In this document: positions 1-11,000 of the stretch, piece after piece
Numbering within the stretch: the first letter of the stretch is position 1
How the letters are laid out: the number at the start of each line of letters is the position of its first letter
From: Paramarasmius palmivorus
Taxonomy: Eukaryota; Basidiomycota; Agaricomycetes; Agaricales; Marasmiaceae
Reading direction: 5' to 3'
Length of the DNA stretch: 64,000 nt
NCBI GenBank assembly: GCA_037176845.1
Contig: JAYKXP010000193.1
Location: 16,227 to 80,226, forward strand
Notes under the pieces: generated by a model
What the model saw: the letters and a program-made list of their open reading frames with translations, nothing else
Databases searched by the model: none
Told to the model about the DNA's origin: nothing
Made by a program: the position numbers and the translations under genes

Positions 1-594
1 ACATCCGAACACAATGGAGATGCCGAACGGGCACATCTCACATTGCTCAATTATGTTCGAGTCATGTTAATCGGATCATTACTACCAAAATGGCTATGGG
101 GATATGCTGTTGATTACGGAGTATTCCTATGGAATAGAGTTCCTCATAAAGCTATACAAGGAGATACACCTTATTGGAGGAGATACAAGCAACACCCAAA
201 TGGATTATACATTAGATCATGGGGATGCAATGTTTTCGTAAAGCGGGAAGACCAACCAGACAAACTTGGCCCAATGACAGTAGATGGACATTGGCTAGGA
301 CCAGACAAAGAATCCAATGGATTCAGGGTTTACTGGCCAAAGACCAGATCTGTAACAGTGGAACAGAGTATATACTTCTCAGACAGGAAGACCAGTATCA
401 GCGAAGGGGAGCAAGAACAATTAGAAGGATTGTTAAAATCTGTCACTGAAGCTGGTCCTCCCATCAATGAAGCAACACAAGAAGAAATGGAGTTCCTTGA
501 TCCTGAAGTAATAGTGGGAAAACGAAGACGACAACCCACAGACAAAGTCAAACGAATCCAACAAGGAACTGCAGAAGGAGGAAAAGAAACTTGA
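1..594 (+). pseudogene. Ty1/copia Pol fragment, end of integrase
   Basis: The reading frame is open from base 1, so the element starts left of the window. The opening residues include NGDAERAH, the C-terminal part of a copia integrase with the third catalytic acidic residue (Glu). They are followed by the family pattern LLPKWLWGYAV..YLWNRVPH and the GYKLWDG-like stretch around DGHWLGPDKESNGFRVYW. The frame ends at a TGA at 592-594, where a CGA arginine codon would keep it open. After that TGA the frame resumes across the gypsy insertion into the reverse transcriptase at 12513. The product would be the integrase end of a retrotransposon polyprotein; this copy is dead. Confidence 0.9.
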
Positions 595-613
595 ATCATC
601 GAAAAACACCTAA

Positions 614-617
614 CCGC
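614..617. repeat. Target-site duplication, left
   Basis: CCGC precedes the 5' LTR and is repeated at 12509-12512. The preceding base A is also shared, so a 5-bp ACCGC duplication is equally consistent if the LTR is taken to end one base earlier. Confidence 0.8.
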
Positions 618-809
618 TGTAATACCACAAAATGGTATTTACATAGTGACCCAAAGTTTTGCGCTTTTTCTTGATATTATGATACAAGTACTCTATGCCC
701 AACCTTTCTATTTTCTATGCCTTATGCCCTATGCTTACCTTTCTATGATATTCTATGCTTATTCTATTTTAGGGATCAACACAGCCTCATAGCTGCCACA
801 GCTTTTGAA

Positions 810-876
810 TGACTCAGAATGACTCAAATTGACTCAGACTGACTCAGATTGATTCAGATTGATCCAGAATTACTCA
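810..876 (+). promoter_or_regulatory. Seven TGACTCA-type bZIP sites at exact 10-bp spacing
   Basis: TGACTCA occurs at 810, 820, 830 and 840. Variants TGATTCA, TGATCCA and TTACTCA follow at 850, 860 and 870. ATGAGTC lies at 881 and another TGACTCA at 1003. TGACTCA is the binding site of Gcn4/CpcA-class bZIP activators (established knowledge). One site per helical turn puts all of them on one DNA face. The same block is in the 3' LTR (11831-11897) and, inverted, at about 5923-5989. I infer control by amino-acid starvation or stress. Confidence 0.7.
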
Positions 877-1062
877 AGTGCATGAGTCGCACAAAGAAAT
901 ACCTGATTCATAAGCAAAAGAACCCTAGAATCATGAATGGACCCTTGATTTATAACACTTTGTACCCCAAAACTCATGTTTGCACCCTCGATTTATAGTT
1001 TCTGACTCAGTTAGATAGTTCGCTGACTGATCCATAGTTCTATTTTTAGCACACTGAAAAAG

Positions 1063-1070
1063 TATATAAG
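1063..1070 (+). promoter_or_regulatory. LTR TATA box
   Basis: TATATAAG about 190 bp downstream of the TGACTCA ladder and about 515 bp before the gag ATG. The equivalent in the 3' LTR is at 12084-12091. Confidence 0.65.
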
Positions 1071-1491
1071 GAGCTGTAATCGTAGGTACACCCCAGGAAA
1101 AATACATTTTAGCTTCATACAGCTATCATTCCTCACCCCAAGTTTTAGACTAGTCACTGTCAAGTCTAGTCCGCTGTTCGTTTATTTAGCTTGGTTCTGC
1201 ATATATCAGTTAGTAGTTTCCAGAGTGAAACACTGGTATAACCAAGTCCAGTTTCAGTCAAGTATCAGAAGTTTGGTTTTGTATACATTAGTTAGTAGTT
1301 TCCAGAGTGAAACACTAGTGTAGCGAAGCTTAGTTCATCATCAGTTTTCTCAGTTACAAAAGTACCGTCGGCCAACGTTTTCGAGTTTGGTACTCTCGAA
1401 TCCTATTATCCAGTCACCAGGAGGTTACCTGCCCACTAACGTTACGTGCTGCAGGAGTCTTCATTAGTTCGCTAAGAACGGACGACATCAG

Positions 1492-1507
1492 TGGTGGCCA
1501 ACGTGGG
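1492..1507 (+). other. Possible primer-binding site
   Basis: TGGTGGCCAACGTGGG starts five bases after the 5' LTR. A PBS copies the complement of a tRNA 3' end and so starts with TGG, which fits, but I cannot assign the tRNA. Confidence 0.35.
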
Positions 1508-1577
1508 GAAATTTAGTATATTTTGCTAGTTACCCCATCTTGGAACGAACTCAAGTCCATTATCTTTTAGCAAGTTT

Positions 1578-4500
1578 ATGTCCACGTCTACATCAAATTC
1601 TGGTTCAGCAACTCCAACAAAGGGAGTTAAACCAGATTCATCATCTACCTTTGAAACCAACACATCACAGCCTTCTACTGAAGAAGCAAAAGCACAAGAA
1701 TCTCCAAACACACAGAAGCAATCTCCAGCTCAGCCTGATCCTCTGTTTACTGAAACCCGAAAGCCTACTTCCGAGTCTATCAATCAATCTACCCCAACTT
1801 CTCCAACAAAATCCGAAGGACCTTCACTTGGTTTCCCATTGTCAGCTCCTCAACCTACTACTGACTTTAGGAAATCAATTCCTTTGGAACAGCATCCACC
1901 GAAAATGAGTTCAGGCGATATTAGCGTGACTCCATCCTTTCTGTCACTTCCACCTTTGGGACACAGAGAGGCCCCCGAAAAGTTTAAAGGTCAATCGTAC
2001 AAAGTCCGATACTTTGTTACACACCTTCTACGTCTATTCACCAAGTACAATGTATATGATTCTGAAGACCGATGTCAAGCAGTGTTGTCTTACTCTTCCC
2101 GTAAGGTTAGAGAGTTTGTTGAAGGATGTGAAGCCTTCAGGAAACATGACTGGACAGCATTAATCAAAACCTTATTTGAGATGTACGATGCAACTCGTAA
2201 GGACCGCAAGTACAAGTTACGCCACCTTCGCAAGTTTACCGATAAAGCAAAGCATAAGATCAAAGATATCAGTTCATTCCTCAAGTATACAAGGGGTTTT
2301 GTTCGTATTGCAGGCCCTGTTCTAGATGCTAAACTCATGACAGAGCAGCAGCAATCAGAATACTTCTTCCACGGAATTCATAAATCCCTTCGTAAGAAAC
2401 TTAATCGCCGCCTTCGAGAAATGGATTCTAAGCATGATATGGCTATTCCTTGGGATATGAAAGTTGTACAAGAAACAGCTGTTCAATACTTCAAAGATCT
2501 TTCAAATGAGTTTACCAAGTTCCTTGATAATGATGATAGTGATTTGGACAACTCAGATGCCGATACAGACGAAAGTGATACTGACTCTGAAGACTCTGAC
2601 TCTGACAGTTCTGATTCTGAATTAGACTCTGACTCTGATGACTCTGATTCTGACACTGATACTAAGCGATCAAAGAAGAAAAAGATGAAGTCTAAGAAGA
2701 AGCAATCTGATAAAGAGCGTGAACGCAAGAAGAAAAGAAAACATGAGTCAAAGGCTAGGAAATTTGACTCTCAGGAGAAGAAGAAAGCTTCTACTGATGA
2801 TTCTGATGTTGAAGACCTAGTTAAAAGGCTTAGTGCTATGGATTTAGATGATCCTGAATATGCAACGACCTATTATCAAGCAATCAAACTTGATCCTGAA
2901 GTAAAGTCTATTGTTGCACCACCAGCTTTTAAGTCAAAACCTCCACCATTACCCAGAAACAACTTTCGTAACAACCAATATGTTGCACCACCCAATGCTA
3001 TGGAAAACACGTCAGGGAATGAAACCCCTCATTGCTTCGGTTGCGGAAGTCGAGACCATATTTTACCGAAATGCCCAGTATTAGCCCAGATGCATAACGA
3101 AGGAAGAATCAAGAAAGATGCTACAGGACGTTACACCTTTCCAAATGGAGCATCTATCAGACGACAGCCAAATGAAACCATTCTACAAGCCTTTGAGAGA
3201 ATCATGCAACCAAGTCCACAAGCTTCATCCAATACAAAGCCACAACAGCCAACCGCTACCACATCTGTTCCACCAGCAAGCTCCAATCTGATCCAAGCTA
3301 TTTCAGCTGAAGAAGATAGGGAACTCTATGCACACATTACGTCTACCCGTCCATCAGTTCTAGCAGCTGAACGTGACAAGATCAATCAAGGCAAAAATCG
3401 AGCAAACCCATATGACACAAATGACAGAACACATGGTACACGTTCAAAAGGCTCTGCACCAGATATTCCACCTGCAGACCAACCAGTAATTCCACCTCAG
3501 CAAAAGAAACCTAAGGCCAAGTCTAGTGAGCCAAAGGTTACAGAGATTCCGCCTCCACCAAAACCAGTTGAACCACAGACACAACGCTACAATTCAAGTT
3601 CAGATGATAGTATTATGGAAGACACTGATGAATCTCAACCTCAAGCTGGATCCTCTAGCAAGGGAAAAGCAAAGCAGAAAGAAGATCAGTCACAGCGGCC
3701 AAAGAAGTTGTTCACTCGTACTCGCCAATCTGACCTATCAATTAGTGTTGACAAGCAACAAGTCTATGAGAGAATCCTTGATTCTAAGGGATTCACACTG
3801 TCACTTGGAGAACTTCTTGGTTTAGCTCCAGACATTGCCCATATGCTAGGAGACAGTCTTAAGTATAAGAATCAATCCACAAAGTCAAATGGTATTAGTG
3901 ACATGCTGAATCTGAATGCAGAAGTAACCGATATTGAAGCAACATCATTCCTACTTGATAGACATGTTCTGATCAGACTGAAGATTACAGTTGATGGAAA
4001 GCCTATTGAAGCAATCATTGATACTGGTTCTATGTTAAACATTGTACGATATGAAGTCTGGCGATCACAGATGAATGGTCAAGCAATGGATATCACCAAG
4101 TCTATGGGTGTGTTTGATGCAAATGGAGGAAAAGGAATGCTTCATGGCTTAGTTGATAGTGTCCCTATTGACTGTGGCAATGTACGTACCTATGCTCAGC
4201 TTTATGTTGGTACACATGTTCCATTTGATTTATTACTAGGTAGACCCTGGCAGCGTGGTAACTATGTTACAATTGATGAAAGAGATGATGGTACATATCT
4301 AGTCTTTAAGCGTCGAGATGGTCAAGGCAACCTTATTCCACGATATGAGATATTAGTTGAACCAGAAGAAGTCCCAGCAGATTGGATTACTAGCATGTCT
4401 ACATTCATCGAAGCACTTGACACATCTACTGAAACCACTCAAATAATTGAAGAACCTCAAGCAGAAGACACTTCAGCAAACATTCAACAAGCTCAAGATC

Positions 4501-5327
4501 AAGATTCCTATCAACCACCAACAGAAACAGCTACTTCGACAGTCAATACAAGCAATAACGAGTTATCAGTTCAATTGGTAGTCATTTATCCTGATGACAC
4601 TGACTCTGTTCCACAAGTCTGCTTGCCAATTATGCATTCAGTCAGAAATGCAGTTAGTCGTATCACTCCCAACTTCATTCGATGTCACACAAACCCTATG
4701 AGACAGTATGATATTGAAGAGAATCAGTCAAATTCTGAATCAATTCACATTTCAAGTCATGAGAACGCTGAGCAACAGCTTATGTACTTACTGAATGAGA
4801 GTACTGAAAGCTTTCATTCAACTTTAAACCCATGCAGTCACTGTTTACGACAAGTTTTCCAAAGACCGTTATGGCCTACTGATAGCTATCCATCTGAACC
4901 ACCAATCCTACCAGATTATATGACTAGTGAAACCCTTCCAGCATACTCACCTGCCATAGCTTCATCAACAGCTACTTTATATGACACACCACAAACAAGT
5001 CTAACTATACGCAGTCAAACCCCAGATGATACAGGACAAGAAGCACCTAGCGGATCAGATTATTCATCATTACCTGTTGATTTAGTCATTCAAACTGATA
5101 TGATGTGTATTTCCAATGACGAAAGTCTTTGGGGACCTCAGAATCGCCCTCCAGGATATGTTACACCACCACCTGAAAGACAGAATACACCTAACAATGT
5201 TACCGTTATGTCTGTGTTCATTCCATCTGCACCAAACATTGCCAAACATAAATTAGAAGCATACTCATCAAGATCAGACACTCTATACATCAACTCGAGA
5301 GATGTAGCTGATGTCGTCCGTTCTTAG
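1578..5327 (+). CDS. Gypsy Gag-protease polyprotein
   Basis: 1249 codons. After a Ser/Pro/Thr-rich start comes a Gag-like helical region (about residues 120-310), a long Ser/Asp acidic run (about 318-358), a Lys-rich patch and a CCHC zinc knuckle HCFGCGSRDHILPKC (about 484-500). The aspartic protease follows, with AIIDTGSMLNIV (catalytic Asp near 815) and the closing LLLGRPWQRG (near 886). The last ~300 residues match nothing I recognise. Gag packages the RNA and the protease cuts the polyproteins. The C-terminus is artificial: the last five codons and the TAG stop come from the inverted LTR starting at 5312. Pol is a separate ORF, as in related Agaricomycete elements. Confidence 0.9.
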   Translation: MSTSTSNSGSATPTKGVKPDSSSTFETNTSQPSTEEAKAQESPNTQKQSPAQPDPLFTETRKPTSESINQSTPTSPTKSEGPSLGFPLSAPQPTTDFRKSIPLEQHPPKMSSGDISVTPSFLSLPPLGHREAPEKFKGQSYKVRYFVTHLLRLFTKYNVYDSEDRCQAVLSYSSRKVREFVEGCEAFRKHDWTALIKTLFEMYDATRKDRKYKLRHLRKFTDKAKHKIKDISSFLKYTRGFVRIAGPVLDAKLMTEQQQSEYFFHGIHKSLRKKLNRRLREMDSKHDMAIPWDMKVVQETAVQYFKDLSNEFTKFLDNDDSDLDNSDADTDESDTDSEDSDSDSSDSELDSDSDDSDSDTDTKRSKKKKMKSKKKQSDKERERKKKRKHESKARKFDSQEKKKASTDDSDVEDLVKRLSAMDLDDPEYATTYYQAIKLDPEVKSIVAPPAFKSKPPPLPRNNFRNNQYVAPPNAMENTSGNETPHCFGCGSRDHILPKCPVLAQMHNEGRIKKDATGRYTFPNGASIRRQPNETILQAFERIMQPSPQASSNTKPQQPTATTSVPPASSNLIQAISAEEDRELYAHITSTRPSVLAAERDKINQGKNRANPYDTNDRTHGTRSKGSAPDIPPADQPVIPPQQKKPKAKSSEPKVTEIPPPPKPVEPQTQRYNSSSDDSIMEDTDESQPQAGSSSKGKAKQKEDQSQRPKKLFTRTRQSDLSISVDKQQVYERILDSKGFTLSLGELLGLAPDIAHMLGDSLKYKNQSTKSNGISDMLNLNAEVTDIEATSFLLDRHVLIRLKITVDGKPIEAIIDTGSMLNIVRYEVWRSQMNGQAMDITKSMGVFDANGGKGMLHGLVDSVPIDCGNVRTYAQLYVGTHVPFDLLLGRPWQRGNYVTIDERDDGTYLVFKRRDGQGNLIPRYEILVEPEEVPADWITSMSTFIEALDTSTETTQIIEEPQAEDTSANIQQAQDQDSYQPPTETATSTVNTSNNELSVQLVVIYPDDTDSVPQVCLPIMHSVRNAVSRITPNFIRCHTNPMRQYDIEENQSNSESIHISSHENAEQQLMYLLNESTESFHSTLNPCSHCLRQVFQRPLWPTDSYPSEPPILPDYMTSETLPAYSPAIASSTATLYDTPQTSLTIRSQTPDDTGQEAPSGSDYSSLPVDLVIQTDMMCISNDESLWGPQNRPPGYVTPPPERQNTPNNVTVMSVFIPSAPNIAKHKLEAYSSRSDTLYINSRDVADVVRS

Positions 5328-6181
5328 CGAACTAATGAAGACTCCTGCAGCACGTAACGTTAGTGGGCAGGTAACCTCCTGGTGACTGGATAATAGGATT
5401 CGAGAGTACCAAACTCGAAAACGTTGGCCGACGGTACTTTTGTAACTGAGAAAACTGATGATGAACTAAGCTTCGCTACACTAGTGTTTCACTCTGGAAA
5501 CTACTAACTAATGTATACAAAACCAAACTTCTGATACTTGACTGAAACTGGACTTGGTTATACCAGTGTTTCACTCTGGAAACTACTAACTGATATATGC
5601 AGAACCAAGCTAAATAAACGAACAGCGGACTAGACTTGACAGTGACTAGTCTAAAACTTGGGGTGAGGAATGATAGCTGTATGAAGCTAAAATGTATTTT
5701 TCCTGGGGTGTACCTACGATTACAGCTCCTTATATACTTTTTCAGTGTGCTAAAAATAGAACTATGGATCAGTCAGCGAACTATCTAACTGAGTCAGAAA
5801 CTATAAATCGAGGGTGCAAACATGAGTTTTGGGGTACAAAGTGTTATAAATCAAGGGTCCATTCATGATTCTAGGGTTCTTTTGCTTATGAATCAGGTAT
5901 TTCTTTGTGCGACTCATGCACTTGAGTAATTCTGGATCAATCTGAATCAATCTGAGTCAGTCTGAGTCAATTTGAGTCATTCTGAGTCATTCAAAAGCTG
6001 TGGCAGCTATGAGGCTGTGTTGATCCCTAAAATAGAATAAGCATAGAATATCATAGAAAGGTAAGCATAGGGCATAAGGCATAGAAAATAGAAAGGTTGG
6101 GCATAGAGTACTTGTATCATAATATCAAGAAAAAGCGCAAAACTTTGGGTCACTATGTAAATACCATTTTGTGGTATTACA
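5312..6181 (-). repeat. Third gypsy LTR copy, inverted and internal
   Basis: The reverse complement of the terminal LTRs at full length, 870 bp. It shares the C that the 5' LTR has at the one site where the 3' LTR differs. Its promoter points leftward into gag and could give antisense gag RNA. Confidence 0.95.
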
Positions 6182-6432
6182 TCCACGGGGAACTCAGAGA
6201 TTGCAACTGTCCTCAGTTGCTATGCTTCACTGAGTACTAATCATCATCTTCAGAGTCAAATATTTCATCATATGTGGGGTTAAGTTCATCTTGTTCTGTA
6301 TGATCGAATGAATCATCCGAGGTCGGTAATCCTGATGCTAGCTGTTGGACTCTTGAATCTTTTCGGGATATGTAGGGTAGCAGTCGGGTTGGTGATATTC
6401 CTTGCCTTGAAATTGCTCCATTTAGTTCTCGA
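6182..6432 (-). repeat. Inverted copy of the pol 3' end
   Basis: The reverse complement of 11388-11638: the last ~65 codons of pol, its stop and the short 3' untranslated stretch with its hairpin. With the inverted LTR it makes a 1121-bp inverted repeat of 11388-12508. The match stops sharply after TCGA at 6432. Confidence 0.93.
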
Positions 6433-7555
6433 CATTCCTCATTCGGTTAGGCCAGTCATCGAAGATCTTATTAACAAATTCAATCCAATTAACGCCAATG
6501 TACACGGTCTCTATTCCGTTCCTCTTCCCGAAAACGATACGTATCTCTCACTTAACTATCACACCACCCTTCTGTCTGTGATGGTCAGGTCACAACAGGA
6601 GATCTTCATTCATCCATCCAATCAATCACCACTCTCACTCTATACTCGAGCCTATGAAACGCTTACAAAACAGTCGTATACGGCCCCATTCTCATGTGAA
6701 AAGACAATCGTTGAATACGCCAAGCTAAAGGGAATTAACCTTTCCTTTTCTTCCCTCATCGCTCTTGCCTATCGCTTTAACAAGGAGACCATGGAGAACT
6801 ATCACACTCTTCCACCCGTTATTCCTCCCGGTACATCAGGTACTATCGAGCATGCTCCCAATGCAGGAGAAAGAGCAGAAGTCATTAGAGATTTGCAACA
6901 GATAGCCCTTTCGACCGACGAACCTTCTTCCACTGCTATCGCTCATCTTATTCAATTGGTCCAAGCTGCAATGAGCCGAGACATGATCCAACACTCCAAT
7001 TTCCCTCGTACCCAGATCGACTATGTTCCTCTCGAAGACCTTGGAGCCGTACCATCCAAGTATTCTCGCCACTCGTTATCCTCTCCAATCACACGGGAGA
7101 TGATGAAAATCGTTAAATCAATCACTACCATATGCGACGTTCTAGCCAAGTACCTTACTACCCTTGGCTTTGGTTCATCCAACCTAGTCACTGAATTCAA
7201 CCGCGAAACCAGAGAGCGAATTGCACACCGCCTTCATGCCAAACGAATTGACGCCTTTATGCTTGAAACACCTTATGGCAATGATTTCTGTGGTCCAGTC
7301 CCTCATAATCCCTATATCCAGCCTTTCGAGTACTGTTTCCTTCTCCCTGCAACCTATTTCCTCGACATCATCGACTCCCTCCCCTACGCCGACAAAGATC
7401 GTTCTTTTAGATCAGTTACAGGTCAGCTAAGATCTGTGATTGAACACACAATGGTCCCTCTTCATTACGATATCCGTACCCTTCGAGCTGCTTTCCACCC
7501 AACTGCCGATGCGTGGAAACATGAAGATGCTTATCACCTTGACCGAGTACTCTAA
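6433..7555 (+). CDS. Unidentified ORF captured inside the gypsy element
   Basis: An open frame of about 370 codons. An ATG at 6308 is available, but the first ~42 residues from it are only antisense pol, so the native start is missing. The protein (RPVIEDLINKFNPINANVHG ... FLLPATYFLDIIDSLPYADK ... HKEDAYHLDRVL-like end) has no motif I recognise and no convincing membrane segment after the junction. Codons are richer in C-ending forms (CTC, TTC, ACC) than gag and pol, which favour A/T ends. That suggests host origin by capture, or an older extra ORF of the element. It could be a gene fragment without function. Confidence 0.5.
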
Positions 7556-8091
7556 AGACAGTATTGGGCAAGGCCATTCAACTACGAGATATTTACTGGT
7601 TTGGTTATATGTTATGGTTTACTGCACGCTCAACATCAGGTCTGCTTTTGTACTTCTACCCTTTTACTTTTGACACGATGCAACCTAACCAACTCCTTTT
7701 GTATGATAGCTTTTCACTTTTGACATGATGCTTATTTGCCTTCCCTTTTGTACGATATAAATTCTTCTTCGACACGATGACACTTTGACTGTTAACTTTG
7801 TATGATATGTGTTTCAATTTCTGTCATCAAAATTTTTTCCGTCCTTAGTAGGTACTATTCTAGTACTAGAATAGTGACTCTACTCAAAATGTAACACTAT
7901 ATTTATCGGTTCAACCAATAGTCTGATCCAAGTTAAGATAAGATTTACAGTTGACAAGGACTTTACATATGTTTCCATTGGACTTCAGACCTACGAAAAG
8001 ATATAACAGCAGAATTCGTCCTTGTAATGACGTAAAACTTACTCACCTAACCAGTTAAAACAGCAATACTCAGCTTTAACACATTATCAGC
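7556..8091. other. Non-coding stretch before pol with degenerate repeats
   Basis: AT-rich. Between about 7640 and 7815, variants of TTTTGTAYGATA and TTTTGACAYGATG recur several times, like a decayed 3' untranslated region or a short tandem array. The final ~200 bp before the pol ATG look like ordinary element sequence. Confidence 0.4.
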
Positions 8092-11000
8092 ATGATTCTT
8101 GCAACCGAAACTCAGCCCAATTCAATTCTAAGTGCAGATGAATTGTACTTTCAGCACATATCACTTGACACAGGAATATATTCCTTTTCCGACATTGAAC
8201 CCGATGATATTATCCTTGCACCACAGTTAGATAAAAATGAATCCCTAGTTCTAGGAGCATATAAACGAGTAGCAAAGCGAGTTCGACCATTAGCTGCACC
8301 ATATCCAGAATGGGCTCGCACCATTCGTCAATTCCCAGAAGACCCTCTGAAATCACTTTCACCTCTCACACCAAATCCTCCAGAGTTTACACCAACATCC
8401 CGAATCACCAACGAAAGAAAAGAAAAATTAAACATCAATCCAGATGGCTTTCTATGGCCAGAGGAAGAAAAGTTGTTCCTACATATTATGGTTATGAATG
8501 AGAAAGCACTTGCCTTCGAAGAAACTGACCGAGGAACACTTAGCGAGCAATACTTTTCACCATACATTTACCCAGTTATCGATCATGCACCATGGCAGTA
8601 TAAGAACATTCCTATTCCACCCGGCATTCTATCCAAAGTCATTGACTTACTAAAGATCAAGATGAATCATAATGTCTATGAACGCTCTCAGTCATCCTAT
8701 CGTTCACGATGGTTCTGTGTACTCAAGAAGAATGGAAGTTTAAGAATTGTCCATGACCTTCAGCCACTAAATAAAGTTACTATCTGTGATGCAGGAGTAC
8801 CACCGATACTAGACGAGTTTGTCCAACCTTATTCTGCATGTTCAGTCTATACTGTATTTGACCTCTTTTGGGGTTTTGATGCAAGAAAAGTCCACCCAGA
8901 ATCACGAGATCTTACCGCCTTCATGACACCCTTAGGACTGTTACGTCTCACATCTTTGCCTATGGGATATACAAATCCTCCAACTGAGTTTCAGCAATGC
9001 ATGGTATTCATACTACAAGATGAGATTCCCCGAACTGCAAACATATTCATAGACGATTTACCAATCAAAGGCCCACCAACAATGTACCCAGATCAGAATG
9101 GAAATCCAGAAGTCCTCAATGAAAACCCAGGAATACGAAGATTCATATGGGAACACGCAGTTGATGTACACAGAATTATGCACAGAGTTGCACATGCAGG
9201 AGGCACATTTGCCAGCCACAAGTTACAAATAGCAAGACAGAAAGTCCTTATCGTAGGAAACTGGTGTACACCTGATGGAAGACTTCCAGACCCAGACCGA
9301 GTTGACAAGATATTAAAATGGCCAGTTCTCAAAGACCCAGAATCAGTCAGACGTTTTCTTGGACTATGTGGAACTGTACAAATATGGATTAGGAATTTCT
9401 CACAGCTAGTGAAACCACTGAGTGAACTCTATCACAAGAACGCAGAGTTCATTTGGACAGAACTAAGACAACAGAGTTTTGACAAGTTAAAAGAGTTGAT
9501 CTCGTCAGCACCAGCATTAAGACCCATTGATTACGACTCAGATCTCCCAGTCTACTTAGCTGTAGACTCAAGTATTTATGGATGCGGATTCATTCTCTCA
9601 CAGTTAGATGAACAAGGACACCGAAGACCAGCCCGATATGGTTCAATTCCCTTCAATGAACGTGAATCAAGATACTCTCAGCCCAAGTTAGAATTATACG
9701 GTTTATTCAGAGCCTTAAGGCAATGGCGACTTTATCTTATAGGAATACGTAACCTCTATATTGAGGTAGATGCCAAGTACATTTCAGGAATGCTCAATGA
9801 ACCAGATATGCAACCCAATGCCGCAATCAACCGATGGATACAAGGAATACTATTGTTCAACTTCACTTTGATTCATGTTCCAGCTGAAAAACATGTAGGT
9901 GCAGATGCACTATCCCGAAGAGAACCTGCTGAAGATGAAGATATTGAAGAAGAATATGACGATTCATGGCTTGATGACCTTGGATTATTCATACACTGCC
10001 TTACTCCTACAGAGCGCACTAACATCCGAAACATCTACACAGAACACTATCACCATTCATCAGACTCAATTCAATCATATGTTATCCCAGTCAACACAGA
10101 GGACACAGAGGAATCAGAAAGTGAAGATGAAGAAGAACAGAACATTCAGTCCTCAATCAATGATTCACCTGCAGATAAACGACTCCATGATATATACAAG
10201 TTTCTTTCAACAATGGATTTCCCTGAATTTCCAGATACTACCGATAACCCAAAAGAGAATTCCAAGCGCCGCCGTCAAGCAAAGTACAGATTTCTTCAGA
10301 ATGCTAAGTGGTACTTTATCAAAGATGGGAAAATGTACAAGCGAAATGGACGCAAGATACCTCAGCTTGTTATATTCAGCTCTGAGAAACGACATCAGAT
10401 TATGCATGAAGCACATGAAAAACTAGGACATCGAGGAAATGATGCAGTCTTTCACACTATCAACTTACGATTCTTTTGGCCACACATGCGAAAACATATC
10501 AGATATCATGTACAATCCTGCCACCAATGTCAGATACATTCTCACCGATCACATCAGATTCCACTGCAACCATCAACACCCCAAGCTATATTCTCCAGAG
10601 TTTACATTGACATAATGTACATGCCAAAAGCCAGAGGTTTCAGATATATTGTAGCTGCACGAGATGACCTAACTGGATTTTGTGAAGCCCGAGCCCTTAC
10701 TAAAAGCACAGCCAAAGCACTAGCCAAGTTCTTTTGGGAACAGCTATATTGTAGATATGGAATCATCATTCATGTTACCACAGACAATGGTCCAGAAGTC
10801 AAAGGAGCATTTGAGATTCTAATGAAACGACTTGGAATAGCTCAAGTACGAATAAGTGCCTATAACTCAAGAGCCAATGGAGTTGTAGAGCGAGGACATT
10901 TTATCATCAGAGAATCAATAATCCGTGCATGTGATGGAAACTTATCAAGATGGCCAGAATTACTACCAGCAGCAATATTTGCAGACAGAATCACAGTTCG

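Larger units (their letters stand above)
618..1487 (+). repeat. Gypsy 5' LTR
   Basis: 870 bp, TG...CA. U3 holds a ladder of TGACTCA sites (810-876) and a TATA box (1063-1070), so transcription probably starts near 1095. A 26-bp direct repeat lies inside (1209-1234 and 1291-1316), each copy able to form a small stem from AGTTTC and GAAAC. Confidence 0.95.

Noticed and set aside
2483..2728. 81-codon minus-strand Ser/Glu ORF
   Set aside because: Shadow of the Asp/Ser repeat in Gag.
6308..6432. First ~42 residues of the 415-codon ORF as a membrane anchor
   Set aside because: The hydrophobic start is antisense of the inverted pol end and cannot be native.
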